Shown here piece after piece: positions 8,074 to 16,573 of a DNA stretch of 64,000 bases (position 1 is its first letter; each line of letters begins with the position of its first letter). The stretch comes from JBNRMW01 sp050309795. GTDB lineage: Bacteria > Bacillota_I > Bacilli_A > Erysipelotrichales > Erysipelotrichaceae. Position numbers and translations under genes: made by a program. The notes beneath the pieces are model-generated. The model was given only the letters and a program-made list of their open reading frames with translations. It did no database searches and was not told the origin of the DNA. Where the stretch lies: positions 124,001 to 188,000 of the forward strand of contig JBNRMW010000016.1 in NCBI GenBank assembly GCA_050309795.1, read 5' to 3'.

Positions 8074-8742
8074 CTAATATCCGGTAATGGATGGATCCTT
8101 TTTCATCAGCTTGACACCACTGGATGTTCCAATACGCGTTGCCCCAGCATCAACCATTTTTAAAAGGTCTTCATAGCTTCGAACGCCACCAGCTGCTTTA
8201 ACTTCAATGTTCTCATCGACATGTTTTCGTAATAAAGCAACATCTTCGACCGTCGCTCCATGGGTGGAAAAGCCTGTACTTGTTTTGATAAAGTCAGCTT
8301 TTGCTTCAGACACACAGTGACAGGCGGTGATTTTTTCTTCGTCAGTCAACAAAGCTGTTTCGATGATTACTTTTAAGATTTTATCAGGTAATAAGGCCTT
8401 AATGGCTTTAATTTCGTCAATAACTTCCGCAGTTTTACCTTCCTTTAGGAAACCAATGTTTAAAACCATATCAATTTCTTGAGCACCATCCGCTAAGGCG
8501 TTTTTAACTTCATCAATTTTTGATTGCGTTGAGGTTGCCCCCAAGGGAAAACCGATAACGGTAGCTACTAAGACCTCGCTGTCCTTAAGTAACTCAACAC
8601 ATTGTGGCACCCGTGAAGGGTTGACCATCACACTAGCAAAGTTATGCTGAAGGGCTTGTTGACATAATGTTTCAATTTGTTGACTCGTTGCCTCCGGTTT
8701 CAGTAAAGTGTGGTCGATTAATTTATTAATATTTAGATTCAT
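8074..8742 (-). CDS. deoC: Deoxyribose-phosphate aldolase
   Basis: 222-aa class I aldolase that cleaves 2-deoxyribose 5-phosphate to glyceraldehyde 3-phosphate and acetaldehyde. Catalytic motifs are present: the aspartate in EIDMVLNIG, the Schiff-base lysine in FIKTSTGFSTHGAT and the second lysine in VKAAGGV. It overlaps the murE end by 17 bases and is the last gene of the thyA operon, which also carries the pyrimidine nucleoside phosphorylase that starts deoxynucleoside breakdown. Confidence 0.96.
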   Translation of the reverse strand: MNLNINKLIDHTLLKPEATSQQIETLCQQALQHNFASVMVNPSRVPQCVELLKDSEVLVATVIGFPLGATSTQSKIDEVKNALADGAQEIDMVLNIGFLKEGKTAEVIDEIKAIKALLPDKILKVIIETALLTDEEKITACHCVSEAKADFIKTSTGFSTHGATVEDVALLRKHVDENIEVKAAGGVRSYEDLLKMVDAGATRIGTSSGVKLMKKDPSITGY

Positions 8743-10195
8743 CTCTGTTCTCCTCTTCTTTAATAGAATTAATGATTTCTAATGCGGCATGGTAATCGCC
8801 GATGTAGTCCGAAGAATGGACTCCCCGGTGATTAAATTGTTCCCTACCCTTTCCCAGAATTAAAATAATATCCTGTGGAAGGGCCGTAGCTATTGCTTGA
8901 TTTATGGCTTCATAACGATTAAACACTTCGACACTTGGGACATCGGTGATACCCTTTCGAATGGCTTGATTAATTTCGGAAACCTTTTCATCACGCTGAT
9001 CTTCTTCAGTTAAAATAATCCGATGCGCAAATTCATTGGCGACGCTGCCTAAGGTTGGTCGCTTTAAAGTGTCGCGACGTCCTGCTGCCCCAAAGACCGC
9101 GATAATGTCACCATCCTTTGGACAAATGGACTGTGCAAATTTAAAGACTTTCGTAAAACCATCCGGTGTATGGGCATAGTCCACCACAATGGTCGGAAAA
9201 CCTTGTTCTCGGATAATGTCAATACGCCCTTCAATATTACCAATCAATACCGGTGTTAGACTTAGTTTGTCTAAGTCCATTCCAAAACATTCAACGACAA
9301 TTAAGGCATCCACTAAATTATCAATGTTGTATTCTCCACGCACATCGGTCTCAAATTTATATTCTTTGTCGTTGTGAACCAAAATAAAGTTCGAATTATC
9401 GACGTTGGTTTCTGAGTATTTTAAAAAGTAATCTGCCTGTGGATCGAGCCGTGAATAGGTAACCGGAACAATCTCTAGTTCTTCAACTAGGCGTTGTCCA
9501 TAATCGTCATCAATGTTAATGATGGCTTCATCTTCTGCATCTAAATCTTCAAAAAGTTTTTTCTTGGCTAAGTAATAATTCTCCATCGATCCATGAAAAT
9601 CAAGATGTTCATGCGTTAAATTGGTAAAAATGACCGCATTAAAATCAATGCCATGGAGACGATTTAATTCTAAGCCTTGAGAAGAAGCTTCTAAAACACA
9701 AAATTTAACACCCTGCTTGACCATTTCATGTAAATAGCGATTGATGCTAACATAATCTGGTGTTGTATATTCATAGGCGTACGTTTCTTCACCAAAAAGC
9801 ACGCCAAGCGTCCCAATATACGCCGATTTAGTAACTTTTGAAGCCAAGCGGTGGGCCATCATAGCCGTCGATGTTTTTCCGTTCGTACCCGTAATTCCCG
9901 CCACAAATAACTTCCGAGATGGATAATGGAAAAATTTCGCAACCGAATCATAAAAGACCGTTTCGACATCATCGACCAAAACTAAAACAACATGATCGGG
10001 TAATTCAGGTAATGGCTTACTGGCAACAACCGCAACCGCGCCATTATTAACGGCCTGCATAGCAAACTGATGACCGTCATGGGTCAATCCAGATAAACAA
10101 TAAAAAACCGATTGTTCGCGTATTTCGCGACTATCGTACATAATTTCTAAGATTTCAAGATTAGAGTCTGTTGGTAAAAATTCAGCTAATTTCAT
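8726..10195 (-). CDS. murE: MurE-type UDP-MurNAc-tripeptide synthetase
   Basis: 489-aa Mur ligase that adds the third stem-peptide residue to UDP-MurNAc-dipeptide. It shows the MurE N-terminal domain, ATP loop GITGTNGKTS (about 105-114), EASSQGLELNRL, the LTHEHLDFHG stretch and DYAHTPDGF. At the position of the DNPR-type motif that selects the third amino acid (DNPR for meso-diaminopimelate, DNPA-like for lysine enzymes) it has E-D-Q-R (about residue 397), so the residue added cannot be predicted. It overlaps its neighbours on both sides. Confidence 0.9.
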   Translation of the reverse strand: MKLAEFLPTDSNLEILEIMYDSREIREQSVFYCLSGLTHDGHQFAMQAVNNGAVAVVASKPLPELPDHVVLVLVDDVETVFYDSVAKFFHYPSRKLFVAGITGTNGKTSTAMMAHRLASKVTKSAYIGTLGVLFGEETYAYEYTTPDYVSINRYLHEMVKQGVKFCVLEASSQGLELNRLHGIDFNAVIFTNLTHEHLDFHGSMENYYLAKKKLFEDLDAEDEAIINIDDDYGQRLVEELEIVPVTYSRLDPQADYFLKYSETNVDNSNFILVHNDKEYKFETDVRGEYNIDNLVDALIVVECFGMDLDKLSLTPVLIGNIEGRIDIIREQGFPTIVVDYAHTPDGFTKVFKFAQSICPKDGDIIAVFGAAGRRDTLKRPTLGSVANEFAHRIILTEEDQRDEKVSEINQAIRKGITDVPSVEVFNRYEAINQAIATALPQDIILILGKGREQFNHRGVHSSDYIGDYHAALEIINSIKEEENRDESKY

Positions 10196-10860
10196 ATATG
10201 TTCCTTATTCATTAACGCCATAAATTCATTCATCGCCTCTTCATTATACAAGATAACATCTTTTTTCGAAACGCTAAAGAATTTCATCGGTTGTTGGTGT
10301 TTCATCTGGATGATTAATTCATTAATCGTGTCCACTAGATAAAAGGTTTGTTTATGATCCGCTGTAAAAAGTCGGGCTTGAGTAAAATCACCGGTATATA
10401 TGACCGGTCCATAATGACTAGGGCGAACACAATGATGAAAAAAATCAGCAAATTGCTTCCGAAAATGTGGTAAATCCATCACTGCAATACTATCGCGATA
10501 AAAGCGATTAAACCGTTCATCAAAAAACGGCAAATAGATACGCGTACCCGATTCTAAAGTCGCATACCGTAAACGGGAAAAAAGTTCGTTCATTTCCCGA
10601 TTTATAAAGACCGACTTTTGATCAAAAGAAAGATTATTCCAAATCTCAAAATACGCTACTTGAAAGTGGTCATATGCGTTCTCAATTAATTCTTTAGAAA
10701 TTAATCCTTGTTCAATCATTTGAGCTTCATAAATAGCCACCGGACTATCAAATCGTTTGATGAGATGCTGGACAAGCGGAATCTTTTTCAAACGTTTGCG
10801 TTCTTGTTTTAGCTGTTTACGACCAAGTGCTTGTCGGGCTGAAATGGTTTTAACTTTCAT
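10192..10860 (-). CDS. Uncharacterised protein between rsmE and murE
   Basis: I do not recognise this 222-aa protein. It begins with a strongly basic stretch (KQLKQERKRLKKIP) and continues as a mixed, aromatic-rich soluble domain without a signal peptide, membrane helix or known motif. It overlaps rsmE by 11 bases and murE by four, so it is translated as part of the operon. I start at the ATG at 10860, not the TTG six bases upstream; no SD is evident, consistent with coupling. Codon usage looks like its neighbours. A cytoplasmic role is likely; nothing more can be claimed. Confidence 0.8.
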   Translation of the reverse strand: MKVKTISARQALGRKQLKQERKRLKKIPLVQHLIKRFDSPVAIYEAQMIEQGLISKELIENAYDHFQVAYFEIWNNLSFDQKSVFINREMNELFSRLRYATLESGTRIYLPFFDERFNRFYRDSIAVMDLPHFRKQFADFFHHCVRPSHYGPVIYTGDFTQARLFTADHKQTFYLVDTINELIIQMKHQQPMKFFSVSKKDVILYNEEAMNEFMALMNKEHI

Positions 10861-11548
10861 GGTCAACTAATAAATGACTCGCAATGATGGCGGCGGTTTC
10901 GGCTCGAAGAGTTTGTTTCGAAAAACGTATAGGTATAAAATTAGCCGACTCAAAATAGAGAAGTTCTTGAGGACTCCAACCCCCTTCTGGTCCAATCAAA
11001 ACCATCACGATTTGTTGTGGATTTAAGGACTTAAGAGAAAATGCCTTCTCTGATAAATCCCCATAATACACCTCACCATATGGGAGGGAATGGATATTGG
11101 TGCTTTTAACTAAAGTACTAATTTTTGGAATGAATTGACGTTGAGCCTGCTCCGCAGCTTCCATTAAAATCGTTTGATAACGTTTTAGTTTCTTTGAAAA
11201 CACCTCCGGTTTAAACTTAACGACGGAACGTTGAGCATCAATCAAGACAATTTCGTCAACGCCCACTTCGGTTGCTTTTTGTAAGGCTAATTCCAATTTC
11301 TCTGAACGAATGAGGGATAAACCTAAAACAACCCGTCGACCATTTGCAATAAAATGGATGGGTTTTGTAAGAATGAACTGTTGATCCGAGGTGACCTCAG
11401 CTTCAAAGCCCACGCCTTCATGATTAACTATGCGCACAAGCTCTGTTGGTTTCAATTTAAGAACTTTGAAGATTTGAAAATGTTGGGCAGCACTCAACGT
11501 CACTTTTTGATGTAATTCTAGAGATTGATCGGTAAAGAATTGATGCAT
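10850..11548 (-). CDS. rsmE: 16S rRNA m3U1498 methyltransferase RsmE
   Basis: 232-aa SPOUT-class methyltransferase. An N-terminal PUA-like domain starts MHQFFTD, close to the MQRYF-type start of the family, and the C-terminal knot has LIGPEGGWSPQEL and LRAETAAI, which bind SAM. It methylates N3 of U1498 in 16S rRNA. I place the start at 11548, two bases after the rluB stop (TAATATG), because the longer reading would add 14 atypical residues and overlap rluB by 41 bases. Confidence 0.93.
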   Translation of the reverse strand: MHQFFTDQSLELHQKVTLSAAQHFQIFKVLKLKPTELVRIVNHEGVGFEAEVTSDQQFILTKPIHFIANGRRVVLGLSLIRSEKLELALQKATEVGVDEIVLIDAQRSVVKFKPEVFSKKLKRYQTILMEAAEQAQRQFIPKISTLVKSTNIHSLPYGEVYYGDLSEKAFSLKSLNPQQIVMVLIGPEGGWSPQELLYFESANFIPIRFSKQTLRAETAAIIASHLLVDHES

Positions 11549-11549
11549 A

Positions 11550-12275
11550 TTAACGAACCGTGGCTGCCCTTTCAAGTTGTTTAATTTCATAAGGTTTTAA
11601 TTTACGGAACTGACCAGGTTGGAGTTTTTCCAAGGTTAGTGGACCAATTTGCTGGCGATGCAGTTTTTGAACTTCAAACCCTAAAAAACTGAACATCTTC
11701 CGTATTTGACGATTCTTACCTTCAATAATCTCCATGTCGAAATGGGTATAATTTCGCTTAGGATCAGGTTTAATGTTAAATATTTTTGCTGGTAAATACT
11801 CAGATTCTGGAGTCTCTAAACCGCTGCGCACTTGACTAATGGCTTGGGAACTTAATAGGCCTTCGACCCGTACATGGTATTGTTTTGTAATTTGAGAAGA
11901 TGGATGGGTCAATAGATTCGCAAACTCACCATCATTAGTAATGAGAATTAAACCTGTCGAATAATAATCGAGTCGTCCCACAGGAAAAAGTCGGTGATGG
12001 GGATCATTAATCAAATCAATGACCGTCGTCCGGTTGCGATCATCCTTAGCAGAGCTAATCACTTTTGACGGTTTATTCAAAACATAATACTGCAAATCTT
12101 CCTTTTCAATAATCACACCATGAACTTCAATCACGTCCTGAAAATCTACTAAATAGCCCATCTCTGTTATAATTTCACCATTAACTTTTACCAACCCTTG
12201 GCGAATTAAATCTTCAGCTTTACGACGCGAAGCAACACCGGCCTGTGCTAATCTTTTTTGTAATCGCATACTCAT
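11550..12275 (-). CDS. rluB: RluB-family rRNA pseudouridine synthase
   Basis: 241 aa. The N-terminal S4 RNA-binding domain (MRLQKRLAQAGVASRRKAE) precedes a pseudouridine synthase domain with the catalytic aspartate in GRLDYYSTGLI and the downstream KTYHV-like KQYHVRVEG and GKNRQIRKMF motifs. It probably isomerises a uridine in 23S rRNA (RluB/RsuA family). It overlaps the scpB stop by four bases (ATGA); the scpA-scpB-rluB order is conserved in Bacilli. Confidence 0.93.
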   Translation of the reverse strand: MSMRLQKRLAQAGVASRRKAEDLIRQGLVKVNGEIITEMGYLVDFQDVIEVHGVIIEKEDLQYYVLNKPSKVISSAKDDRNRTTVIDLINDPHHRLFPVGRLDYYSTGLILITNDGEFANLLTHPSSQITKQYHVRVEGLLSSQAISQVRSGLETPESEYLPAKIFNIKPDPKRNYTHFDMEIIEGKNRQIRKMFSFLGFEVQKLHRQQIGPLTLEKLQPGQFRKLKPYEIKQLERAATVR

Positions 12276-12811
12276 TGAAATAATACCTGCTGCTGTTCAC
12301 TTTCTTTGATCTCATCTAATTTTGGCAATTCTTCCAAACTCACCAGTTTGAATAAATCTAAAAAAGCATGAGTCACTTGATATAAATAAGGGCGGCCCGG
12401 AGTATCTAAGCGCCCGGCTTCTTCAATTAAATCTTGAGCGATGAGCTTACGCAACATCAACTCTGAAGAAATACCTCTAATTTCTTCAATTTCAATTCGG
12501 GTAATGGGTTGTTTAAAAGCAATAATGGCCAAGGTTTCCAAGGCCGATTGCGACAATTGACGGACTTTATTTAAGTTCAGCAATTTTAAGGCATATTCAT
12601 ATAAATAATCGTTGGTAATAAAATGATAGCGCTGGCCATAATCGACCAGATGCAAGGGCGCTTCATCGCTATATTTTTTGGTGAGTTCGTCTAGAATTAA
12701 ACGGATATCAACTAGATCAAACTCGGTGATGGTCGTTAATTGTTCTAAGGTTAAACCTTCGTCGCCTGCTAAATGCAGCAAGCCTTCAACAATATTGGTC
12801 ATTCTTTGCAC
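12272..12811 (-). CDS. scpB: Segregation and condensation protein B
   Basis: 179-aa ScpB, made of two winged-helix domains, which forms the SMC-ScpA-ScpB condensin with the neighbouring ScpA. Typical segments include EGLLHLAGDEGLTLEQL, LETLAIIAFKQPITRIEIEEIRG and TPGRPYLYQVT. The start is GTG, with AAAGGGG six bases upstream at the end of scpA; an ATG three codons later is less well spaced. Confidence 0.93.
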   Translation of the reverse strand: MQRMTNIVEGLLHLAGDEGLTLEQLTTITEFDLVDIRLILDELTKKYSDEAPLHLVDYGQRYHFITNDYLYEYALKLLNLNKVRQLSQSALETLAIIAFKQPITRIEIEEIRGISSELMLRKLIAQDLIEEAGRLDTPGRPYLYQVTHAFLDLFKLVSLEELPKLDEIKESEQQQVLFQ

Positions 12812-12812
12812 A

Positions 12813-13529
12813 TTATACCCCTTTCAAGATAATTTCTTCATCATCATCACGTATACTGAAAATTAATTCATTCATGCGTATTAAATCCAGTACGGCTAAA
12901 AAAGTAATAATTTGGAAATGTTGATTGTGCTTTTGTTCCAACAATTCCGTTAAGGTAAACGACGATAAATTCGTCTTTAGAAATAAGCGTAATTGATCAA
13001 TGCGATCATCCACGCTTAATTCCATATGGTTTAAGGAAACTTCCTGAAAATTCGATTTTTGAAAGCGAACCAACACACGGCTCATCGCTTTAATTAAATC
13101 GTACACATCGTGATCATAATAAATTTCCTGTTTGGATTGTTCATTTAAATGCGCAACATTAGGTGGAATATTGAATTGAGATCCCCGTTCATTAAAACGA
13201 TCGTTCAAATGCAATGCGACTTCTTTAAACTGTTGATATTCCAGCAAACGTTGTACCAATGATCGGCCCGCTTCCTGTTCATCCAGTGGTTCGGGTTCTT
13301 GGCGTGGCAATAGTCGCTTGCTTTTTAATTCAATTAACCCGGCTAATTCACTTAAGTATTCGGAAGCTATTTCTAGTTTTTGTTGTTTCATTTGATCGAT
13401 AAATAAGATATATTGATTGGTTAATTCAATAATATTTAAATCCATTAAATCAAGTTTATGTTCACGAATCAAATGCAACATCAAATCCAAGGGACCCTCA
13501 AATTGATCAATTAAAACTTGAAAACTCAT
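12813..13529 (-). CDS. scpA: Segregation and condensation protein A (kleisin)
   Basis: 238-aa kleisin that bridges the SMC heads. The N-terminal FEGPLDLMLHLIREHKLDL and the IELTNQYILFID helix are family signatures, and the C-terminal winged helix follows a variable middle. It overlaps the pdp stop by four bases and is followed directly by scpB. Confidence 0.94.
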   Translation of the reverse strand: MSFQVLIDQFEGPLDLMLHLIREHKLDLMDLNIIELTNQYILFIDQMKQQKLEIASEYLSELAGLIELKSKRLLPRQEPEPLDEQEAGRSLVQRLLEYQQFKEVALHLNDRFNERGSQFNIPPNVAHLNEQSKQEIYYDHDVYDLIKAMSRVLVRFQKSNFQEVSLNHMELSVDDRIDQLRLFLKTNLSSFTLTELLEQKHNQHFQIITFLAVLDLIRMNELIFSIRDDDEEIILKGV

Positions 13530-14830
13530 GAATCGATAACCTTTAAAACAAGCGGTGGTTTCACTACTCTTGTGCTGCTAAACTCAAAGCAAGCCTGAGC
13601 AAACACTTGGTGTTCAACCCCTAATTCCCCGTTATAATGCACCACACATAGCGGATCACCGATGTTCACCTGATCTCCAACTTTGGCTTTGATTTCCAAT
13701 CCAACCCCATAATCAATAATATCGTCTACTTTTTCGCGACCTCCACCAAGATACATCGACAAGAGACCTAGGTTTTGAGTATGGATACCTTTGATATATC
13801 CTTCTGTGGAAGCCCTCAGCGTCCAGGTGTGCTCTGCTGTTGGTAAGCGATCCAAATCTTTAATCATGTCAATATTTCCTTGTTGATATTCGATCCATTG
13901 AAGTGCTTTTTCATACGCCTTACCGGAAAGAAGAGCTTGTTGTGCTACACGGTACCCCTCATCATAGGTTGACGCTATTTGAGCTTGAACTAGTAAAATC
14001 GAGGCAGCAACTAAACATAATTCCGTAAAGTCGGCATCGCCTTGATTTTTCAAAGTTAATATCGCTTCTTTAACTTCGAGCGCATTACCAATCGTTTTAC
14101 CTAAAGGTTGGTTCATATCCGATATAAGTGCTCGAACATCTTTACCCAAATGACGGCCAATATCAATCATCGTTTGAGCTAAATTGGTCGCTTGGTCGAC
14201 ATTTTTCATAAATGCCCCATCACCACATTTAACATCCAACAAAATTCCATCGGTTCCTGCTGCCAATTTTTTAGACATAATGGAAGAAGCAATTAGTGGA
14301 ATCGAATCAACCGTTGCCGTGACATCTCGTAAGCCATAAAGAATTTTATCGGCTTTCACTAAATCATCGGTTTGACCAATAATGGCACACCCTATGTCTG
14401 AGACTTGTTTCATAAATTGTTCTTGACTTAATTCAATCTGGAAACCTTCAATAGCTTCAAGTTTGTCCAGTGTTCCGCCCGTATGACCTAAACCCCGCCC
14501 GCTCATTTTGGCGATGACAGCCCCACAAGCAGCGACTAGCGGTGCTAAAACCAAACTGGTTTTATCTCCTACACCTCCCGTACTATGTTTATCGACACAG
14601 ATTTTTCCAATACTGGATAAATCAAATCGTTTACCCGAATGCAACATGGCATCGGTTAAATAAGCGGTTTCTTGAGCATTCATTCCATTTAAATAAATAG
14701 CCATCAACAATGCTGATGCTTGATAATCGGCGATTTGACCATTTGTTAGACCGTCAATAAAATACTGAATTTCCGCTTTTGATAATTCATAATGATCGCG
14801 TTTTTTGGCTATGATATCAACGATGTGCAT
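13526..14830 (-). CDS. pdp: Pyrimidine-nucleoside phosphorylase
   Basis: 434 aa from the ATG at 14830 (AGAAGG eight bases upstream; a longer reading would include this SD). It has KHSTGGVGDKTSLVLAPLVAA, the glycosyltransferase family 3 signature binding phosphate, and the C-terminal biotin-like domain of the Pyn/Pdp class. It phosphorolyses uridine, deoxyuridine and thymidine. The deoxyribose 1-phosphate formed leads, after a mutase not seen here, to the DeoC substrate. It overlaps folA by 14 bases. Confidence 0.94.
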   Translation of the reverse strand: MHIVDIIAKKRDHYELSKAEIQYFIDGLTNGQIADYQASALLMAIYLNGMNAQETAYLTDAMLHSGKRFDLSSIGKICVDKHSTGGVGDKTSLVLAPLVAACGAVIAKMSGRGLGHTGGTLDKLEAIEGFQIELSQEQFMKQVSDIGCAIIGQTDDLVKADKILYGLRDVTATVDSIPLIASSIMSKKLAAGTDGILLDVKCGDGAFMKNVDQATNLAQTMIDIGRHLGKDVRALISDMNQPLGKTIGNALEVKEAILTLKNQGDADFTELCLVAASILLVQAQIASTYDEGYRVAQQALLSGKAYEKALQWIEYQQGNIDMIKDLDRLPTAEHTWTLRASTEGYIKGIHTQNLGLLSMYLGGGREKVDDIIDYGVGLEIKAKVGDQVNIGDPLCVVHYNGELGVEHQVFAQACFEFSSTRVVKPPLVLKVIDS

Positions 14831-15305
14831 GGCAAACCTTCTTTCTATAGTCATATACCGTCACACTTGACGAGAGCGGTATTTTTTCAATTAATTCATA
14901 TTCATCTTCATTAAACTCTGGAAAATACGTATCCCCTTCGTAGGTACCGTGAATTCGACTAATCAGTAGCCGGTCAACAAATGGTAGGGCTTGAGCGTAA
15001 AGTTTCGCTCCGCCAGCAATAAATATTTCTTCTTTAAGTTCTTTTTTAGCTTGCATAAAAGCCAGCGGATCCACGACCCAGCATACCTCACTTTGTTGGT
15101 ATTTAGCGATGGGATTTCGAGAAACGCCATAGATTTTTCGATCCAGTAAACGTGGCAAACCTTTTAATGTTTGATGGCCAACCAAGAGCGCATGATGCAA
15201 GGTTGTTTCCTTAAAGAACTTTAAATCTTCGGGAATTTTCCAAGGCAAGCCCCCTTCTTTTCCAATCAATTGTTGGTCATCCATGGCGACAATAATCGTT
15301 AACAT
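14817..15305 (-). CDS. folA: Dihydrofolate reductase
   Basis: 162 aa, normal length. It begins MLTIIVAMDDQQLIGKEGGL and shows the substrate loop LPWKIPEDLKFFKE with the catalytic acid, and IFIAGGAKLYAQAL for NADPH binding. It regenerates the tetrahydrofolate oxidised by thymidylate synthase, whose gene ends at its first base. The stop is TGA. Confidence 0.95.
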   Translation of the reverse strand: MLTIIVAMDDQQLIGKEGGLPWKIPEDLKFFKETTLHHALLVGHQTLKGLPRLLDRKIYGVSRNPIAKYQQSEVCWVVDPLAFMQAKKELKEEIFIAGGAKLYAQALPFVDRLLISRIHGTYEGDTYFPEFNEDEYELIEKIPLSSSVTVYDYRKKVCHAHR

Positions 15306-16171
15306 TAGACCGCAATCTCCCCGACAATGCGTCCATGGGATTGATAATCTTTAATCACAATATCCTCCATAACATAGTCGTCAATCGACGGTCGTGGATT
15401 TAAGACCAAAGTGGATAACTCCAAAGGTTCGCGAGCAAGCTGTTGTTTAATTTGATCAAGATGGTTTAAGTAAATATGTGCATCGCCCAACGTATGGACA
15501 AACTCCCCGACCACTAAACCACAAACTTGAGCAATCATATGTGTTAATAACGCATAAGAGGCAATATTAAAAGGAACACCTAAGAAAACATCAGCACTGC
15601 GTTGATATAGTTGACAGGATAATTTTTGGTCCTCTGAAACATAAAATTGCATTAGCAAATGACATGGTGGTAAGGCCATTTGATCTATTTGGTCCGGACG
15701 CCAAGCCGATAGAATATGGCGGCGGCTAGTGGGATTGGTTTTAATTTGTTCAATTAATTGAGCTAGCTGATCGACCCCATTAAAATCGCGCCATTGCTTT
15801 CCGTAGACTGGACCTAAATCGCCATGTTTTTTAGCAAATTCATCGTCATGTTTAATTCGTTCCACAAAATCGTCTAACGATTCACCTTGATAATCTGATG
15901 TACTTCTAAATTTCTCATAAGGCCACTCATTCCAGATGCGTACATTTTTTAAAACTAAGGGTTGTATATTTGTATTACCTGAAATAAACCAAAGTAGTTC
16001 TTCAAAAATCGCCCGATGATACATTTTCTTGGTCGTTAATAACGGAAATCCTTGGCTTAAATCGAAACGCATTTGGTAGCCGAAAACACTGAGCGTACCG
16101 ACTTTTGTCCGATCCATTCGTTTTTGTCCGTGGTCTAAAATATGTTGACATAATTGTAAATATTGTTCCAT
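15305..16171 (-). CDS. thyA: Thymidylate synthase (ThyA)
   Basis: 288 aa. It makes dTMP from dUMP with methylene-tetrahydrofolate. The catalytic cysteine is in LPPCHLLMQFYV, and RRHILSAWRPD, LYQRSADVFLGVPFNIASYALL and HIYLNHLDQ form the dUMP pocket. It is the first gene of the long operon running to deoC, with GAGG eight bases before the ATG and a promoter just upstream. Confidence 0.97.
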   Translation of the reverse strand: MEQYLQLCQHILDHGQKRMDRTKVGTLSVFGYQMRFDLSQGFPLLTTKKMYHRAIFEELLWFISGNTNIQPLVLKNVRIWNEWPYEKFRSTSDYQGESLDDFVERIKHDDEFAKKHGDLGPVYGKQWRDFNGVDQLAQLIEQIKTNPTSRRHILSAWRPDQIDQMALPPCHLLMQFYVSEDQKLSCQLYQRSADVFLGVPFNIASYALLTHMIAQVCGLVVGEFVHTLGDAHIYLNHLDQIKQQLAREPLELSTLVLNPRPSIDDYVMEDIVIKDYQSHGRIVGEIAV

Positions 16172-16195
16172 AAAAGTACCTCACCTGTAGTGTCT

Positions 16196-16204
16196 ATTAT
16201 AACA
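16196..16204 (-). promoter_or_regulatory. Candidate extended -10 promoter of the thyA operon
   Basis: The minus strand reads TG-T-TATAAT about 25 bases before the thyA ATG. It follows directly after the ssb terminator. No good -35 is visible, as expected for an extended -10 promoter. Confidence 0.6.
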
Positions 16205-16229
16205 GAGAAAAAGAGGTCATAGACCTCTT
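16205..16229 (-). terminator. Intrinsic terminator after ssb
   Basis: AAGAGGTC (16211-16218) and GACCTCTT (16222-16229) form an eight-base stem with a three-base loop, followed by TTTCTC on the minus strand. It starts one base after the ssb stop codon. Confidence 0.8.
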
Positions 16230-16230
16230 C

Positions 16231-16542
16231 TTACTCTAAATAGGACAGCTTTTCAGCAATTATGTTACAACTATAGATCGGTTTACCTTCTTTTGATAAA
16301 TAGTTGTTTGCTGCAAGTCGTCCCTTGATGGCGACTATTGCACCGATTCGGGCATGTTTCACGACCGATTCTGCCATCCCTTGCCACATGGTTACTTGGA
16401 ATTCGTCCGTGTCAATTGTTGAGTCTTGATTTCGAAAATTACGTTCAACATCAACAATAAGACTTGAAACTTTGGCACCCATCGTTGTTTCAATGACTTC
16501 ACCAACTTCTTTGACTTTTCCTACTAACATAAATGTGTTCAT
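16231..16542 (-). CDS. ssb: Short single-stranded DNA-binding protein without an acidic tail
   Basis: 103-aa OB-fold SSB: MNTFMLVGKVKEVGEV, DEFQVTMWQGMAESV and IGAIVAIKGRLAANNY match the family. It stops at the end of the fold and lacks the Gly/Pro-rich linker and acidic DDDIPF-type tip that recruits partner proteins. It therefore resembles secondary SSBs such as B. subtilis SsbB rather than the essential replication SSB, which should be elsewhere. GAGGTGAT precedes the ATG. Last gene after the M16 pair. Confidence 0.85.
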   Translation of the reverse strand: MNTFMLVGKVKEVGEVIETTMGAKVSSLIVDVERNFRNQDSTIDTDEFQVTMWQGMAESVVKHARIGAIVAIKGRLAANNYLSKEGKPIYSCNIIAEKLSYLE

Positions 16543-16573
16543 TATTTATCACCTCACTATTCTATATAATCAT

